From Rhynochetos jubatus (lineage: Eukaryota > Chordata > Aves > Eurypygiformes > Rhynochetidae), in NCBI GenBank assembly GCA_027574665.1, contig CM050654.1:29469722-29533721 (forward strand): a DNA stretch of 64,000 nt, given 5' to 3'. How positions within the stretch are numbered: the stretch's first letter is position 1; every line of letters starts with the position of its first letter. The position numbers and the translations under genes were made by a program. The notes below the pieces were generated by a model. It saw only the letters and a program-made list of their open reading frames with translations, ran no database searches and had not been told where the DNA came from. Shown in pieces: positions 62,805-64,000 of the stretch.

Positions 62805-64000
62805 AAGGTGAAAGTTTCTAAGTGTTGAAAGCCCAAATGCAGAGGTAGAAACCCGAGTCTCACAGTCCCCATCTGTGGCACAGGGATTCACCGCAGCAAA
62901 GCCCAGTAGGGCAGTCTCCAGATGTTAATCGAGTCAAATCAAAGTGATTCAAGAAATGTCTGTTAAAACATGTTGGCTGCCATACTACCTCAACTTTCTA
63001 ACATTGGCATAAGTGACTTCATAGTACTTGCATAGCCAAGGATATGAAAGGGGGATTGAGACTCAACTGGCTCAGTGACTAAGTTTGTCTGCTTTGGAGG
63101 ATTGTTAATTATTATCCTCTTAACTGACTCACCCTCATGGGCAGCTTATCAGCCCAGGTAAGCAGACAGGCTGTTGAGAGAAGAAACTGTCTTTACTTCT
63201 CACTTTGACCTTTATTTGGCAATTTCTCCTTAAAAACTCACACCTACTGTTTACGGTATTTATCCTATTTAATAGTTGATTGCACACCACCTAATCTCTT
63301 GGTGTTGGCCTAATCCATCCATGCCATGGATTTTCTTTTTTACTGTTGCCAACACTGGACCGTCTTTATTTATCACAGCCACCCTCACTACGTCTTCTGA
63401 GGAAGCCAAATCAATCAAGTAGCCATCCTGATTTCCTGCATCCCAGGATAACAAGAAATGCCTTGCTCTGACTGTATATTTTTTAGTTATTTTGAGCCCT
63501 CCCACAAATTAAGGTCAGAGAAACTCTAACATTAATGATTAGCTGTCTCACAGGGGAGCAGCATGAGCTGTTTGCTACATTAGGATGGGCTTTCAGTGGT
63601 GACAAGCAAATTCCGCCTTCCCTGAACATTTCTCTCAGAACTTTTTTCACCATTCCAGGCTGTATTTCCCACAGGGGGTGGGGAGCAGCTTGGCCATATA
63701 CAAATGGTGCAGGACTCACCCTGTTACCCTGATGGGCTGGAAGGAACTATCCTCTCAGAAGCAATAATGCACAGAGGCTGTGTGTCACTGGAGAAAGGGT
63801 CTGTGATGCCCTCAGTGGTCCTCAGCTGGTTCCCAACTGATCCTCAGCTCACTTTGGTATTTCCAAATTTCTACTGAATTTTTTCACATGGAAAGATACC
63901 GAGGAACATCATGGTGAACAATCAGATTCCCTGTGCAAATTTAGTCACCCTGCCATCCAAACCCCAGATCAGTGTTGAGGGTTTGGGAAGGGATGATTGG
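62805..64000. other. No gene seen
   Basis: No transposon or RNA gene is recognised. A stretch near 63100-63180 contains TTGTTAATTATTATCC followed by CTGACTCACCC (a possible AP-1-type core), which is too little to call an element. Confidence 0.5.

Noticed and set aside
62830..62900. Possible minus-strand MIR fragment (GTAGAAACCCGAGTCTCAC)
   Set aside because: Only about 20 bp resembles the MIR head and no collinear core is visible on either side.

Overview
This window looks like non-coding DNA from a bird. Two observations support that. A complete solo LTR at 45183-45829 matches, from memory, a widespread avian ERVL-type LTR family and is flanked by a perfect 5-bp target duplication. The rest is AT-rich, carries few young repeats, and contains old amniote interspersed repeats: MIR/CORE-SINE-like remnants and CR1 3' ends. 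No bacterial, plasmid or phage architecture is visible: there are no ORF chains, ribosome binding sites, operons or CRISPR arrays. The species and locus cannot be named from the sequence alone.

No protein-coding gene could be supported. The longest open frame is only 146 codons (24788-25228, +), and none of the frames resembles a protein family I recognise. Frames of this size are expected by chance in 64 kb of AT-rich DNA. I also found no tRNA, rRNA or recognisable microRNA. The window is best read as an intergenic gene desert or part of a very long intron. Isolated short exons of an unknown gene or lncRNA cannot be excluded.

Layout, left to right. 1-4.0 kb is unremarkable and ends in a MIR-like SINE (about 3800-4000). 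4.65-5.13 kb holds overlapping ORFs on both strands with partly coding-like composition but no known homologue. 5.88-6.33 kb is an AT-rich block with four TAATTA sites and a 14-bp palindrome, a candidate conserved regulatory element. 6.4-21 kb is mostly featureless, with simple repeats, an old LTR end fragment (13168-13290) and a palindromic tRNA-like SINE remnant (15078-15190). 21.4-28.1 kb contains three further SINE remnants and a long pyrimidine-rich tract. 28.6-29.05 kb is a second candidate regulatory block, next to a small GC-rich island at 29090-29380. 31.15-31.37 kb has two head-on SINE remnants, 33.1-33.25 kb a 16-bp perfect inverted repeat, 33.70-33.73 kb a G-quadruplex-type G tract, and 35.8-36.0 kb a CR1 3' end. 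43.9-44.6 kb is strongly purine-biased and precedes the solo LTR. 48-64 kb holds several AT-rich candidate elements, more octamer (ATTTGCAT) sites, old SINE and CR1 remnants near 60.5-61.0 kb, and unusual low-complexity hairpins at 61.4 and 62.35 kb.

No gene system can be reconstructed. If the window has a function, the most plausible one is distal regulatory (enhancer-type) sequence embedded in neutral DNA. That is inference; cross-species alignment would be the decisive test. Repeat family assignments were made from remembered consensus features, not from a search.
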